The notes beneath the pieces were generated by a model. That model did not search any database and was not told where the DNA came from. It saw only the letters and a program-made list of their open reading frames with translations. The translations under genes and the position numbers were made by a program. Positions 1 through 9,154 of a stretch of 64,000 nt of DNA are shown piece after piece. The stretch comes from Curtobacterium sp. PhB115 (lineage in GTDB: Bacteria > Actinomycetota > Actinomycetes > Actinomycetales > Microbacteriaceae). The DNA lies in NCBI RefSeq assembly GCF_003752025.1, contig NZ_RJKR01000007.1, positions 186,001 through 250,000 on the forward strand, given 5' to 3'. Positions within the stretch are counted from its first letter, which is position 1; each line of letters opens with the position of its first letter.

Positions 1-342
1 GTTGGCCAGGCGGACCTGGCCGGGAGCCGAGGAGGTGAAGGCGACGGCGACGGTGCCGGGGAGCCCGATGAGTCCCTCGATGTTGGTGCGGTGCGGGTCG
101 GCGCCTCGGCCGAGCATGAGCAGCAGGCGCGGTCGTACGAGCGACAGCAGCACGAGCGCGAGGACGGCGGAGATGATGGCGGACAGCCACCACGGGGCGC
201 CGAGCAGTGCGGCGATCAACCCGCCGGCGGCTCCGGCCGCGAGCATGATGAAGATGAAGTCGAGGGTGAAGATCTCGACCACTCCCAGCAGCAACACCAG
301 ACCGATCCAGACGATGGTCTGGATCCAATCGATTCCGTTCAC
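1..342 (-). CDS. NfeD-like membrane protein (C-terminus outside window)
   Basis: The reverse strand reads without stop from a GTG at 342 to the window edge (114 codons). The N-terminal part is two hydrophobic segments (roughly residues 8-25 and 28-65), rich in Leu/Ile/Ala. A short basic linker follows, and then the start of a small domain with the phrase GLIGLPGTVAVAF, typical of the NfeD OB-fold. NfeD proteins usually sit beside stomatin/SPFH-family genes and are thought to assist membrane microdomains or membrane proteolysis. A GGGAGG ribosome binding site lies about 7 bases before the GTG. The partner gene would lie left of the window. The family assignment rests on topology and the OB-fold start. 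Confidence 0.7.
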   Translation of the reverse strand, partial: MNGIDWIQTIVWIGLVLLLGVVEIFTLDFIFIMLAAGAAGGLIAALLGAPWWLSAIISAVLALVLLSLVRPRLLLMLGRGADPHRTNIEGLIGLPGTVAVAFTSSAPGQVRLAN

Positions 343-496
343 GCGATCTCCCTCCCTCGGTCGCGCGCCGTGGCTCGCAGCGTCGCGACGGCCGGTACAA
401 CTCCGTTCAACATATCAGGCGGGTCCGACGGTCGTGCAGGCGATTGGTAGGCTCGGTGCGGCCGACCGGCCGGACCCCGAACTGGAGAACACGACT

Positions 497-1258
497 GTGA
501 CGAACCCCCTCGCCCCCGGATCCCTCACCGACACGCGCGCCGTCGTCACCGGCTCGTCCCGCGGCATCGGCGCCGACACCGTCGGGTACCTGGCCGAGGC
601 CGGCGCGAAGGTCGTCGTGAACTACCGCAACAAGGCCAAGCGTGCCGAGCAGATCGCCGACAAGATCGTCGAGGCCGGCGGTTCCGCCATCGCCGTGGGT
701 GCCGACCTCACCGACCACGAGTCCGTGCAGTCCCTCGTCGACACCGTCGTCGCGACCTGGGGCGGGATCGACCTCCTCGTGCTGAACGCCTCGGGCGGCA
801 TGGAGTCGGGTCTCGGCGAGGACTACGCGCTCCGCCTGAACCGCGACGCCCAGGTCGACATGCTGCAGACCGCGGTGCCGCACATGCCCGCCGGGTCCCG
901 CGTCGTCTTCGTGACGAGCCACCAGGCCCACTTCGTCGAGACCGCCGAGACGATGGACGAGTACGTCCCGGTCGCCAAGAGCAAGCGCGCCGGTGAGCTC
1001 GCCCTGCGCGAGCTGATCCCGCAGCTCGAGGCAGCCGGCATCGAGTTCGTCGTCGTCTCCGGCGACATGATCGAGGGCACGATCACCGCGACCCTGCTCA
1101 ACCGCTTGAACCCCGGCGCCATCGAGGGTCGTCGTCAAGAGGTCGGGAAGCTCTACAGCGTGTCCGAGTTCGCGGCCGAGATCGCCCTCGCCGCGATCGA
1201 GCCGATCCCGGCCGACCACACCAAGCTCGTCGGCGACGTGAGCGGCTTTGTCGGCTAG
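497..1258 (+). CDS. SDR-family oxidoreductase
   Basis: A 253-residue short-chain dehydrogenase/reductase with the Rossmann signature TGSSRGIG (about residues 16-23), an NYRN segment typical of NADP preference, and LNASGG replacing the usual NNAG. The Ser/Tyr/Lys triad is unusual: after VTS the active-site region reads EYVPVAKSK, so the lysine is five or seven positions after the tyrosine instead of four. Substrate is unknown. The frame is open far upstream, but GTG 497 begins MTNPLAPG just before the fold and is the sensible start. A NUDIX gene follows 10 bases downstream, so the two may be co-transcribed. Confidence 0.8.
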   Translation: MTNPLAPGSLTDTRAVVTGSSRGIGADTVGYLAEAGAKVVVNYRNKAKRAEQIADKIVEAGGSAIAVGADLTDHESVQSLVDTVVATWGGIDLLVLNASGGMESGLGEDYALRLNRDAQVDMLQTAVPHMPAGSRVVFVTSHQAHFVETAETMDEYVPVAKSKRAGELALRELIPQLEAAGIEFVVVSGDMIEGTITATLLNRLNPGAIEGRRQEVGKLYSVSEFAAEIALAAIEPIPADHTKLVGDVSGFVG

Positions 1259-1268
1259 CGTCGACCGG

Positions 1269-1721
1269 GTGACTGCCAAGCCCGGCCTCCGCCGAACCTC
1301 CCGGATCATCCTGCTCGACCCCGACGGCCGCGTGTTCCTGATGGACACCAACTCGCCGTCCTCCGACGGTGCGCACCGCTGGATCACCCCGGGTGGCGGC
1401 GTCGACCCGGGCGAGGACCACCGGGACGCGGCGATCCGCGAGCTCCGCGAGGAGACCGGCATCGTCATCGACGAGCCCGGGGAACCGGTCTGGTCGTGGG
1501 ACTTCACGGTCGAGTGGGACCTCGCCGACCACGATCGTGGGCACGCCGAGTTCTACGTCGTCCGCACGCCCGGCTTCGAGCTGTCCGACGCCGAGTGGAC
1601 CGACGACGAGCGCGTCGACATCCTGGCGTCGCGGTGGTGGACGGCCGACGAGCTCGACGCCACCGACGAACCGTTCGAGCCCGCGGAACTGCCGGATCTC
1701 GTGCGGCGCTTCACCGCCTGA
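1269..1721 (+). CDS. NUDIX hydrolase
   Basis: A 150-residue protein with a complete Nudix box (G-x5-E-x7-REUxEExGU), visible as GGGVDPGEDHRDAAIRELRE followed by ETGI. It binds divalent metal and hydrolyses a nucleoside-diphosphate-linked substrate. The substrate cannot be told from sequence. The many acidic residues near the C-terminus and the compact size fit the general MutT/ADP-ribose pyrophosphatase-like group. GTG 1269 is preferred over the TTG at 1248 because the latter overlaps the upstream SDR gene. Confidence 0.85.
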   Translation: MTAKPGLRRTSRIILLDPDGRVFLMDTNSPSSDGAHRWITPGGGVDPGEDHRDAAIRELREETGIVIDEPGEPVWSWDFTVEWDLADHDRGHAEFYVVRTPGFELSDAEWTDDERVDILASRWWTADELDATDEPFEPAELPDLVRRFTA

Positions 1722-1764
1722 CGGTTCCTTGTCGGTGTCGGAGCCGACCAGTACGCTGATCGAC

Positions 1765-4167
1765 ATGCATACCAGTCCGCCCGACGCCCGCCACGACGAC
1801 GAGCGCGCCGCTGCGGTGCACGCCGCCGACGGCCACGACCGGATCCGGGTGCGGGGCGCGCGGGCGAACAACCTGCGGGACATCGACGTCGACCTGCCGA
1901 AGCGTCGTCTGACGGTCTTCACCGGTGTGTCCGGGTCGGGGAAGAGCTCGCTCGTCTTCGGCACGGTGGCGGCCGAGTCGCAGCGCATGATCAACGAGAC
2001 GTACAGCGCCTTCGTGCAGGGGTTCATGCCGTCGCTCGCCCGCCCCGACGTCGACCTGCTCGACGGGCTCACGACGGCGATCGTCGTCGACCAGGAGCGC
2101 ATCGGCGCCGACCCACGGTCGACCGTGGGGACGGCGACCGACGCGAACGCGATGCTCCGCGTGCTCTTCAGCCGGCTCGGCCAGCCGCACGTCGGCGGAC
2201 CGAACGCGTTCTCGTTCAACCTGGCGACGGTGACCGCCGGCGGAGCGATCACGGTGCAGAAGGGCAAGGACGCCAAGGCCGAGAAGGTCTCGTTCTCCCG
2301 ACTGGGTGGCATGTGCCCCGACTGCGAGGGGCGCGGATCGGTCAACGACATCGACCTGACGCAGCTGTTCGACGACTCCCGGGCGCTCGGCGACGGTGCG
2401 ATCACGATCCCTGGGTACGGCACCGACGGCTGGAACGTCCGGATGTACGCCGAGTCCGGGTACTTCGACAAGGACACCCCGATCCGTGACTTCACCGAGC
2501 AGGAGCGCGCGGACTTCCTGTACCGCGAGCCCACCAAGCAGAAGATCGCGGGCATCAACATGACGTACGAGGGGCTCGTGCACCGGGTGCGTCGGTCGTT
2601 CCTGCAGAAGGACCGCGAGGCGATGCAGCCGCACATCCGCGCGTTCGTCGACCGTGCGGTGACCTTCACCACGTGCCCGGCCTGTGACGGCACCCGGCTG
2701 AACGACACCGCGCGGTCGTCGAAGATCGCCGGCAAGAGCATCGCGGACGTCTGCTCGATGCAGATCACCGACGTCACGGCCTGGCTGCGCGGCATCGACG
2801 AACCCGGAGTCGGGCCGCTCCTCGACGGGCTGCGGGAACTCCTCGAGTCCTTCGTCGAGATCGGCCTCGGGTACCTCTCGCTCGACCGACCCACCGGCAC
2901 GCTGTCCGGGGGAGAGGGGCAGCGGGTGAAGATGGTGAAGCACCTCGGGTCGTCCCTCAGCGACGTCACCTACGTCTTCGACGAGCCCAGCACCGGCCTG
3001 CACCCGCACGACATCGAGCGGATGAACGGGCTGCTCCTCCGGCTGCGCGACAAGGGCAACACCGTGCTCGTCGTCGAGCACAAGCCCGAGGTCATCGCGA
3101 TCGCGGACCACGTCGTCGACCTCGGTCCTGGTGCCGGTTCCGGCGGCGGCACCCTCTGTTACCAGGGCCCCGTAGACGGACTGCGGGGGAGCGGGACGAT
3201 CACCGGGAAGCACCTCGACGACCGTGTGGCCGTGAAGAAGACGGTCAGGCAGTCCTCCGGTGCGATCCCGATCCGCGGCGCCTCCGCGCACAACCTGCAC
3301 GACGTCGACGTCGACGTGCCGACCGGGGTGCTCACCGTCGTGACCGGGGTCGCGGGATCCGGCAAGAGCACGCTGATCCACGGCTCGCTCGCGGCTCGGG
3401 ACGACGTCGTCGCCATCGACCAGAGCGGCATCCGCGGGTCCAGGCGGAGCAACCCGGCGACGTACACCGGGTTGCTCGAGCCGATCCGGAAGGCGTTCGC
3501 GAAGGCGAACGGCGTGAAGCCCGCGCTGTTCAGTGCCAACTCCGAGGGTGCCTGCCCCGCGTGCAACGGCGCCGGGGTGATCTACACCGACCTCGGGATG
3601 ATGGCGGGCATCGCGAACCCGTGCGTCGAGTGTGACGGCAAGCGGTTCGACCAGTCCGTGCTCGGGTACCACCTCGGCGGCAAGGACATCAGCCAGGTGC
3701 TGGCGATGTCCGTGTCCGAGGCCGAGGCGTTCTTCGCCACCGGCGAGGCGACGATCCCCGCCGCCCACACGATCCTGGCGCGGCTCGCCGACGTCGGCCT
3801 CGGCTACCTGACGATCGGGCAGCCGTTGACGACCCTCTCCGGCGGTGAGCGGCAGCGCCTGAAGCTGGCCACGCACCTCGGTGAGCGGGGCGGGATCGTC
3901 GTCCTCGACGAGCCGACGACGGGGTTGCACCTGGCAGACGTCGCGCAGCTGCTCGGGTTGCTCGACCGGCTCGTCGACTCGGGCAAGACCGTCGTGGTCA
4001 TCGAGCACCACCAGGCCGTGATGGCCCACGCCGACTGGGTCATCGACCTGGGCCCCGGCGCGGGGCACGACGGCGGCCGGATCGTGTTCGAGGGGACGCC
4101 GGCCGACCTGGTCGCCGCCCGCTCGACCCTGACGGGCCAGCACCTGGCCGACTACGTCCGGGCCTGA
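1765..4167 (+). CDS. UvrA-like tandem ABC ATPase (short form)
   Basis: An 800-residue protein with two ABC ATPase modules in UvrA order. Module 1 has GVSGSGKSS (about 54-62), a CPDC zinc half-site, LSGGEGQRVK and the Walker B FDEPSTGLH. Module 2 has GVAGSGKSTL, a CPAC/CVEC zinc pair, LSGGERQRLK and VLDEPTTGLH. Canonical UvrA is about 950 residues. This shorter class lacks part of the UvrB-binding/insertion region and includes drug-tolerance proteins such as DrrC. It is therefore unlikely to be the housekeeping excinuclease subunit. It may remove or displace DNA-bound compounds, which is inferred from the family. The start is ATG 1765. Confidence 0.85.
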   Translation: MHTSPPDARHDDERAAAVHAADGHDRIRVRGARANNLRDIDVDLPKRRLTVFTGVSGSGKSSLVFGTVAAESQRMINETYSAFVQGFMPSLARPDVDLLDGLTTAIVVDQERIGADPRSTVGTATDANAMLRVLFSRLGQPHVGGPNAFSFNLATVTAGGAITVQKGKDAKAEKVSFSRLGGMCPDCEGRGSVNDIDLTQLFDDSRALGDGAITIPGYGTDGWNVRMYAESGYFDKDTPIRDFTEQERADFLYREPTKQKIAGINMTYEGLVHRVRRSFLQKDREAMQPHIRAFVDRAVTFTTCPACDGTRLNDTARSSKIAGKSIADVCSMQITDVTAWLRGIDEPGVGPLLDGLRELLESFVEIGLGYLSLDRPTGTLSGGEGQRVKMVKHLGSSLSDVTYVFDEPSTGLHPHDIERMNGLLLRLRDKGNTVLVVEHKPEVIAIADHVVDLGPGAGSGGGTLCYQGPVDGLRGSGTITGKHLDDRVAVKKTVRQSSGAIPIRGASAHNLHDVDVDVPTGVLTVVTGVAGSGKSTLIHGSLAARDDVVAIDQSGIRGSRRSNPATYTGLLEPIRKAFAKANGVKPALFSANSEGACPACNGAGVIYTDLGMMAGIANPCVECDGKRFDQSVLGYHLGGKDISQVLAMSVSEAEAFFATGEATIPAAHTILARLADVGLGYLTIGQPLTTLSGGERQRLKLATHLGERGGIVVLDEPTTGLHLADVAQLLGLLDRLVDSGKTVVVIEHHQAVMAHADWVIDLGPGAGHDGGRIVFEGTPADLVAARSTLTGQHLADYVRA

Positions 4168-6317
4168 GGCGGTGGCGCGAGCACCCCGGCGTCGTCGATG
4201 GTCGGTGCGCTCGTCGGGAAGTCCCGCTGTCCGAACCGGTCGACGAGCGCCGCGGCGCGTCCGCTCGGGTCGGGCACCGGTCGGCCGTCCGCGTGCTCGA
4301 ACGTGACGGACCGCAGTCGTCCGGAGACGAACGAGCCGTCGTGGTCGAGCGTGATGTCGAGGTACACGCCGTACCGGGTGGCCTGTTCGGCGCCGAAGAC
4401 CCCACCGCCGCCGAAGTTCCCCAGACTGTAGGCGATCAGTTTCCCCGCGTGCCACTCGGTGCCACGGAGACTGTGCGGGCCGTGCCCGAGGACGAGGTCG
4501 GCACCGGCGTCGACCGCTGCGTGCGCGAAGGCGCGGACGTTCCCCCGGTCCTCGCCGAAGACGGACTCCGGTTCCCCGGACACCACGTTCGCCTCAGGAC
4601 CCTCCGCCCCCATGTGCGCATGCACGACGACGACGTCCGCGGTCGCTGCTGCTGCGGCCACGACCTGGCGCACGTGCCGCAGGTCGGTGACCCGGTTCGT
4701 CCCGCTGTACGGCGCGAAGCCGATGACGGCGACCCTGGTGCCGCCGATGTCGGTGCAGACGATCTGGTCGCGGGCACCGACGCTGGCGATGCCCTGCTCG
4801 GACAGGGCGTCCGCGGTGGCCGCGTAGCCCTCCGGCCCGTGGTCGCCGGTGTGGTTGTTCGCGAGGTTCATGAGGTCGAACCCCTCGAGGTACTGCGCCG
4901 CGTCCCGCTCGCTGCGGAACGAGAGGCAGTCCGCGCGGTCCCCGCACTTGTCGAACCCGGTGTCGTCGGCGATGACCTGTTCGAGGTTGCCGGTGACGAG
5001 GTCCTGGGTGAACCACGACCGGACGGCATCGAAGTGACCGGCGCCGCCGTCCACAGGGACCCGGTGCCCGACGTCGTGGAGCAGGACGTCGCCGACACCG
5101 CCGATCGAGACCCGGCCAGGCGTCGTGGCTGCGGTCGTCCTGACGTCGTCGGCACACCCGGGGACGGCGGTGGCGCGGGCACCGGCGACGGTGCACGCGG
5201 CGAGGAGCGCGACGGCGAGCGTGAGGCGCCACGGGGCTCGCAACCGCCGTCGCATCGTCGGGCCAGGAGCGGTGCTCGTGCGCCGAGCTGGAAGGTCGAA
5301 CAACCACCGCGCGCCGTCCCGGTCGGCGAGCCGTGCGAGGAGCAGGCACACGGCAACGAGTACGGCGGTGAGCACCACCGGCCACGCGACCGCGGCGACC
5401 AGTTGGACGGCGGGCCGCGCATCCGACAGCCAACCGGTCGCGACGGCGTCGACGACGGCGAGCAGCGGCATGTGCAGGAGGTACACGGGCAGGCTCCGTC
5501 GGCCGAGTCGGACGAGTGCCGGCCCGATCACCCGCAGCCTGGCCGTCGACGGTGCCGCGGACAGCCCGGCCGCCGTCCCCAGCAGCGCGACCGCCGGCCA
5601 GACGCCGGGGACCTGTTGTGTCCCGGAGAGGCGCATCGCGGCGAATGCCGCGCCGTACGCCGCCACGAGGCCGAGGACGACCGGCAGGGTCACGCGGGGG
5701 AGCAGCCGGCGGATCTGGGGTGCCAGGTGGACGCCGAGCAGGAAGAACGTGCCGTCGGCGAGCAGCGAGCCCCGGTTGCCCACGATCGCGGTCGCCCCCG
5801 CCGAGACGGCCACCGTCAGCACGGCGGCGGCGCCGATCACCAACCATGGGGACACGCGTCGGAGGACCTTCGCGACGACGAACCACAGCGCGAGCGCGTA
5901 CAGGTACCACGTGTCCGGTGGACTGATCGTGACGGCCTCGACGAACTCGGTGACGGTGCGGGGCACCAGGGTGGGGAAGTCCGGGAACGCTCGCATCGCC
6001 ACGGCGTGGATCAGCGACCAGAGCAGGTACAGGTACAGGAACCGCAGGACCTTCGGGCGGAGGACGGCCGCCCACGGACGCGCGACGGCGGCGGAGGCGT
6101 AGAACCCGGAGACCAGCAGGAAGAGCGGCATGAGGAACGGCCAGACGACGTCGCCGAGGAGTCCCCAGGCACCCGGGACCGGGACACCGAGGCGCCAGTC
6201 GACCTGCAGGTACTGCTTCATCAGGACGTGCCAGAACACGACCAGGACGATGAGGATCCCCTTCGCGGCGTCACCCCAGCCGTCCCGCGTCGGGCTCGGA
6301 GCAGGCGCGGCGGTCAT
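4152..6317 (-). CDS. Acyltransferase-3 / CapA metallophosphatase-like fusion protein
   Basis: A 721-residue protein made of two units. Residues 1-335 form an acyltransferase-3 integral-membrane domain of about ten helices, with the conserved His in FWHVL near residue 30. A basic linker then leads to a second hydrophobic anchor (about 355-385). Residues 403-690 are a CapA/PgsA-type domain with GDVLLHD, NLEQV, LANNHTGDHG and GHGPHSLRG. CapA proteins belong to poly-gamma-glutamate capsule systems, and AT3 proteins acylate envelope glycans. The ATG overlaps the ligase stop (ATGA), so it is the third gene of an alr-ddl operon. It runs convergently with the UvrA-like gene and overlaps it by 16 bases. 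Confidence 0.8.
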   Translation of the reverse strand: MTAAPAPSPTRDGWGDAAKGILIVLVVFWHVLMKQYLQVDWRLGVPVPGAWGLLGDVVWPFLMPLFLLVSGFYASAAVARPWAAVLRPKVLRFLYLYLLWSLIHAVAMRAFPDFPTLVPRTVTEFVEAVTISPPDTWYLYALALWFVVAKVLRRVSPWLVIGAAAVLTVAVSAGATAIVGNRGSLLADGTFFLLGVHLAPQIRRLLPRVTLPVVLGLVAAYGAAFAAMRLSGTQQVPGVWPAVALLGTAAGLSAAPSTARLRVIGPALVRLGRRSLPVYLLHMPLLAVVDAVATGWLSDARPAVQLVAAVAWPVVLTAVLVAVCLLLARLADRDGARWLFDLPARRTSTAPGPTMRRRLRAPWRLTLAVALLAACTVAGARATAVPGCADDVRTTAATTPGRVSIGGVGDVLLHDVGHRVPVDGGAGHFDAVRSWFTQDLVTGNLEQVIADDTGFDKCGDRADCLSFRSERDAAQYLEGFDLMNLANNHTGDHGPEGYAATADALSEQGIASVGARDQIVCTDIGGTRVAVIGFAPYSGTNRVTDLRHVRQVVAAAAATADVVVVHAHMGAEGPEANVVSGEPESVFGEDRGNVRAFAHAAVDAGADLVLGHGPHSLRGTEWHAGKLIAYSLGNFGGGGVFGAEQATRYGVYLDITLDHDGSFVSGRLRSVTFEHADGRPVPDPSGRAAALVDRFGQRDFPTSAPTIDDAGVLAPPPQART

Positions 6318-7513
6318 GCTCCGGCCAGGGGGTGTGCCGACCCGAGAGCCGCCTCGATGAGTTCGCCGACGAGCTCGACGTACGGCAGCCCGGTCGCGGC
6401 GAACATCCGCGGGACCTGGGACTGCTCGGTGAACCCAGGTGAGGTGTTCACCTCGTTGAGCACCACGCCGTCCGCCGTCACGAAGAAGTCGAAGCGGGCG
6501 ACCCCGGAGCACCCGAGGGTCTCGTAGAGCGCGTGTGCCGCTCGTTCGAGTTCCCCGACCCGTGCTGGCTCGAGCTGGGCGGGCACGGTGAAGCGGGCGG
6601 AGCCGTCGTACTTCTGCTCACGGTCGAACAGCCCGCCGGCCGCGACGCCGATCTCGAGCGTCGCGCCGGACCGGAGCGCCCCGGTCCGGTCACGGAACAC
6701 GGCGATGTCGACCTCTCGTCCGCTGACGAACGCCTCGGCGAGCACGTCGTCGCCGGCGGCGCGGGCGTGCGCGACCGCGGGGGCGTACTCGCCCGGCGAC
6801 CGGACCACCGTCACGCCGTTGCTCGACCCGCCGGTGGTCGGCTTCACCACGAACGGCGGAGCGAACGGGAGCGCGGACGGCGGCGCGGACGGCAGCGCGG
6901 GCAGGCTCGCCGAGTCGCCACCGGCCCGCAGCAGCACCGAGGGTGCGGTCCGGATCCCGATCGCCTCCGCCACCGTCTTCGCGACCCACTTGTCCATCCC
7001 GAGCGCACCGGCCCGGACCGGCGACCCGACGACCGGCACCCCGATCATCGTGAGGAGTCCCGCCGCCGCGCCGTCCTCACCGGCGATCCCGTGCAGCGCC
7101 ACGAACGCGGCGTCACAGGACGTCAGCCGAGCGACCGCCTCGGCAGGGGAGAGCGACCGAGCACCAGTACCGCCCGACGCCGCCCCGCCCGACCCCGCCC
7201 CGCCCGACGCCGCCCCGCCCGACGCCGCGCCGCCTGGCACAGCACCGCCCACTGCGGCGTCGTGCCACCGCCCCGCCCGGTCGATCGTCAGCGGCACCGC
7301 TTCGAGCCCGAGCGCCCGGACCGCTCGGGTCACCGCAGCCGCCGATGCGAGCGACACCTCGTGCTCGTCGTTCGCGCCCCCGCCGAGCACCGCGACCCGG
7401 AGTGGACGAGCGAGCGGACGAGCGAGCGGACCAACGAGCGGACGAGTGAGTGGGGGCGCGAGCGGCCGAGCGCCAGGCAGGGGGAACGGGCTCGTGTCGT
7501 CGTGGTCAGGCAT
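6314..7513 (-). CDS. ddl: D-alanine-D-alanine ligase-type enzyme with low-complexity insertions
   Basis: A 399-residue ATP-grasp ligase. Visible family motifs are GGGANDEHEVSLA (substrate Glu), LHGIAGEDGAA, VVKPTTGGSSNGV, REVDIAVF, and NEVNTSPGFTEQSQVPRM near the C-terminus. It joins two D-amino acids for peptidoglycan stems. Three low-complexity stretches are unusual: a PL-repeat N-terminus, a Gly/Ala/Ser run between beta strands (about 7170-7245) and a Pro/Ala/Leu run (about 6865-6900). The omega-loop region reads LFDREQKYDGS, closer to Ddl/VanC-type than VanA-type enzymes, but specificity (Ala or Ser) cannot be settled. Its start overlaps the racemase end by 8 bases. Confidence 0.85.
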   Translation of the reverse strand: MPDHDDTSPFPLPGARPLAPPLTRPLVGPLARPLARPLRVAVLGGGANDEHEVSLASAAAVTRAVRALGLEAVPLTIDRAGRWHDAAVGGAVPGGAASGGAASGGAGSGGAASGGTGARSLSPAEAVARLTSCDAAFVALHGIAGEDGAAAGLLTMIGVPVVGSPVRAGALGMDKWVAKTVAEAIGIRTAPSVLLRAGGDSASLPALPSAPPSALPFAPPFVVKPTTGGSSNGVTVVRSPGEYAPAVAHARAAGDDVLAEAFVSGREVDIAVFRDRTGALRSGATLEIGVAAGGLFDREQKYDGSARFTVPAQLEPARVGELERAAHALYETLGCSGVARFDFFVTADGVVLNEVNTSPGFTEQSQVPRMFAATGLPYVELVGELIEAALGSAHPLAGA

Positions 7514-8642
7514 GTGCAGGCTCCTCAGCGTGGGTGGTGGTCCGGTGGACCCGGGCGACCCTGGTCCCGATCCGGGTGACGATCTCGTGCGCGATGGTGT
7601 CCGCCCACCCCGCCCAGTCGGTGACGGTCGGTGCCCCGTCGTCACTGCAGCCGAACAGGGTCGCGGTCTCGCCGGGGTGCAGCAGGTCGTCGCCCGTGTC
7701 GACGACGACCATGTCCATCGAGAACCGGCCGACCAGTGGACGACGTCGACCGCGCACCAGGACCTCGGCCCGTCCGGACGCGGCTCGGGGGAGTCCGTCC
7801 CCGTACCCCACGGGCAGGAGTGCGAGGTTCGTCCGACGGTCGGCGACGTGGGTCTGTCCGTACCCGACGCCGGTACCGGGGGTGATCGATCGCGCTCCCA
7901 CCACCGGTGCCGTCAGTGACAGGGTCGGCCGGAGGTCGGAGGAGGTGCCGGACGGGTCGATCCCGAAGAGTCCGGCACCGATGCGGTGGACGTCGAACCC
8001 GCTCCCGACCCCGGTCAGCGTCGCCGCGGTGGCCGCCAGGTGTGTCACGAACCCGGAGAGTCCTCGTCGGCGTGCGGTCCGGACGGCGTTGGCGAAGAGG
8101 AGTCGCTCCCGGGTGTTCTGCGGGTCGTCGGGGCGGTCGGCGCAGGACATGTGGCCCATCACCCCGACGACGCGGACGGTGCCGCGATCTCCGAGCAGCC
8201 CAGCGGCGGAGCACAGCGCCGACCACGATTCGGGTGCGGCCCCGTCCCGCGCCATGCCGACGTCGGCGTGCAGGTGCACCCGTGCGCGTCGGCCGGTCCG
8301 GAGCGCTGCGCGGCTCACCGCGTTCAACAGCTCGGGGCTGTTGACGGCCAGGTCGACGTCCGCGCGGAGTGCCGCCTCGAAGTCGCCGTCCACCGGGTTG
8401 AGCCAGCTGAGGACCGGCACGTCGGCGCCGCCGGCCCGCACGGCGAGTGCCTCGTCGACGGTCGTGACGCCGATGGAGGTCGCGCCGGCCTCGACGACGG
8501 ACCGCGCCATCGAGCCGTGCCCGAAACCGTCGGCCTTGAGGACCGCCATCAGTCGCCCTCCGGTCCGAGCGGCGAAGAAGGCGGTGTTCGCGCGGACCGC
8601 GTCGTCGTGGACGACGAGCAGGGGACCGGAACCGATATGCAT
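7506..8642 (-). CDS. alr: Alanine racemase-like PLP enzyme
   Basis: A 378-residue fold-type III PLP enzyme. The PLP lysine lies in AVLKADGFGHG (about residues 33-43), the second catalytic tyrosine in GVGYGQTH, and RFSMDM closes the active site. It converts L- to D-alanine (possibly serine) and would feed the ligase encoded next. It heads the operon alr-ddl-AT3/CapA. This is probably an accessory copy, because a housekeeping alr is normally elsewhere. That cannot be checked in this window. ATG 8642 gives a normal N-terminus (MHIGSGPLLVV). Confidence 0.85.
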   Translation of the reverse strand: MHIGSGPLLVVHDDAVRANTAFFAARTGGRLMAVLKADGFGHGSMARSVVEAGATSIGVTTVDEALAVRAGGADVPVLSWLNPVDGDFEAALRADVDLAVNSPELLNAVSRAALRTGRRARVHLHADVGMARDGAAPESWSALCSAAGLLGDRGTVRVVGVMGHMSCADRPDDPQNTRERLLFANAVRTARRRGLSGFVTHLAATAATLTGVGSGFDVHRIGAGLFGIDPSGTSSDLRPTLSLTAPVVGARSITPGTGVGYGQTHVADRRTNLALLPVGYGDGLPRAASGRAEVLVRGRRRPLVGRFSMDMVVVDTGDDLLHPGETATLFGCSDDGAPTVTDWAGWADTIAHEIVTRIGTRVARVHRTTTHAEEPAHA

Positions 8643-8868
8643 GATGTCAGTGTTGCGCGCCTCGGGCTCGTCGTCTTCGGCCTGCAGGACGAGGTGCGCC
8701 CGGCGCAGGACGGAAAGAACGGCGCCGGGCGGATGACGCCGACACTGAACCGGGGGACAGGTTCATCGAGAAAAGCTGAACGTATCCGGTGTGAGAGGGA
8801 TAGCGTTTCGAATGACGCTCACGATCAGCTACCCGGCTTCGATCGGCGTCCCGACCGAAGGAGCTCTC

Positions 8869-9129
8869 ATGACCACCCCCGGCAGCGCGCCCGCGCAGAC
8901 CAACACCCTCGGCATCGTCTCGCTCGTCCTCGGCATCATCGGTGTCCTCGGCGGGTTCTTCATCGCGATCATCGGCGTGGTCGCAGGCATCGTCGGCCTC
9001 GTGCTCGGCATCCTGGCCCGCCGTCGCGGGGGGAGCCGCGGCATGATCCTCGCCGGCATCGTCCTGTCGGCGATCGCGATCGTCATCGGGATCGTCGGCT
9101 ACATCATCACCTTCGCCGTCCTGTCGTAG
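8869..9129 (+). CDS. Small two-helix membrane protein (DUF4190-like)
   Basis: An 86-residue protein. It has a short polar N-terminus, then the pattern LGIVSLVLGIIGVLGGFF, glycine- and isoleucine-rich helices, an RRRGGSRG turn and a final helix. This is the layout of DUF4190-type actinobacterial proteins of unknown function. The AAGGAG ribosome binding site is 8 bases before ATG 8869. A large hairpin follows 25 bases after the stop. Confidence 0.75.
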   Translation: MTTPGSAPAQTNTLGIVSLVLGIIGVLGGFFIAIIGVVAGIVGLVLGILARRRGGSRGMILAGIVLSAIAIVIGIVGYIITFAVLS

Positions 9130-9154
9130 GACAGCGTCCGTCTCCGGACGGATG

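Noticed and set aside
1098..2969. Second long reverse-strand frame over the NUDIX/UvrA region
   Set aside because: Ser/Arg/Pro-rich composition, no recognisable motif, fully opposite better-supported genes.
1711..4455. Long reverse-strand open frame opposite the UvrA-like gene
   Set aside because: Arg/Val/Asp-rich shadow without domain motifs, typical of antisense frames in GC-rich DNA. The forward frame has all UvrA motifs.
4152..8642. Vancomycin-resistance (van) cluster
   Set aside because: No vanH/vanX dipeptidase or VanR/VanS pair is present, and the ligase keeps Ddl-like motifs; only a loose architectural resemblance to VanT remains.
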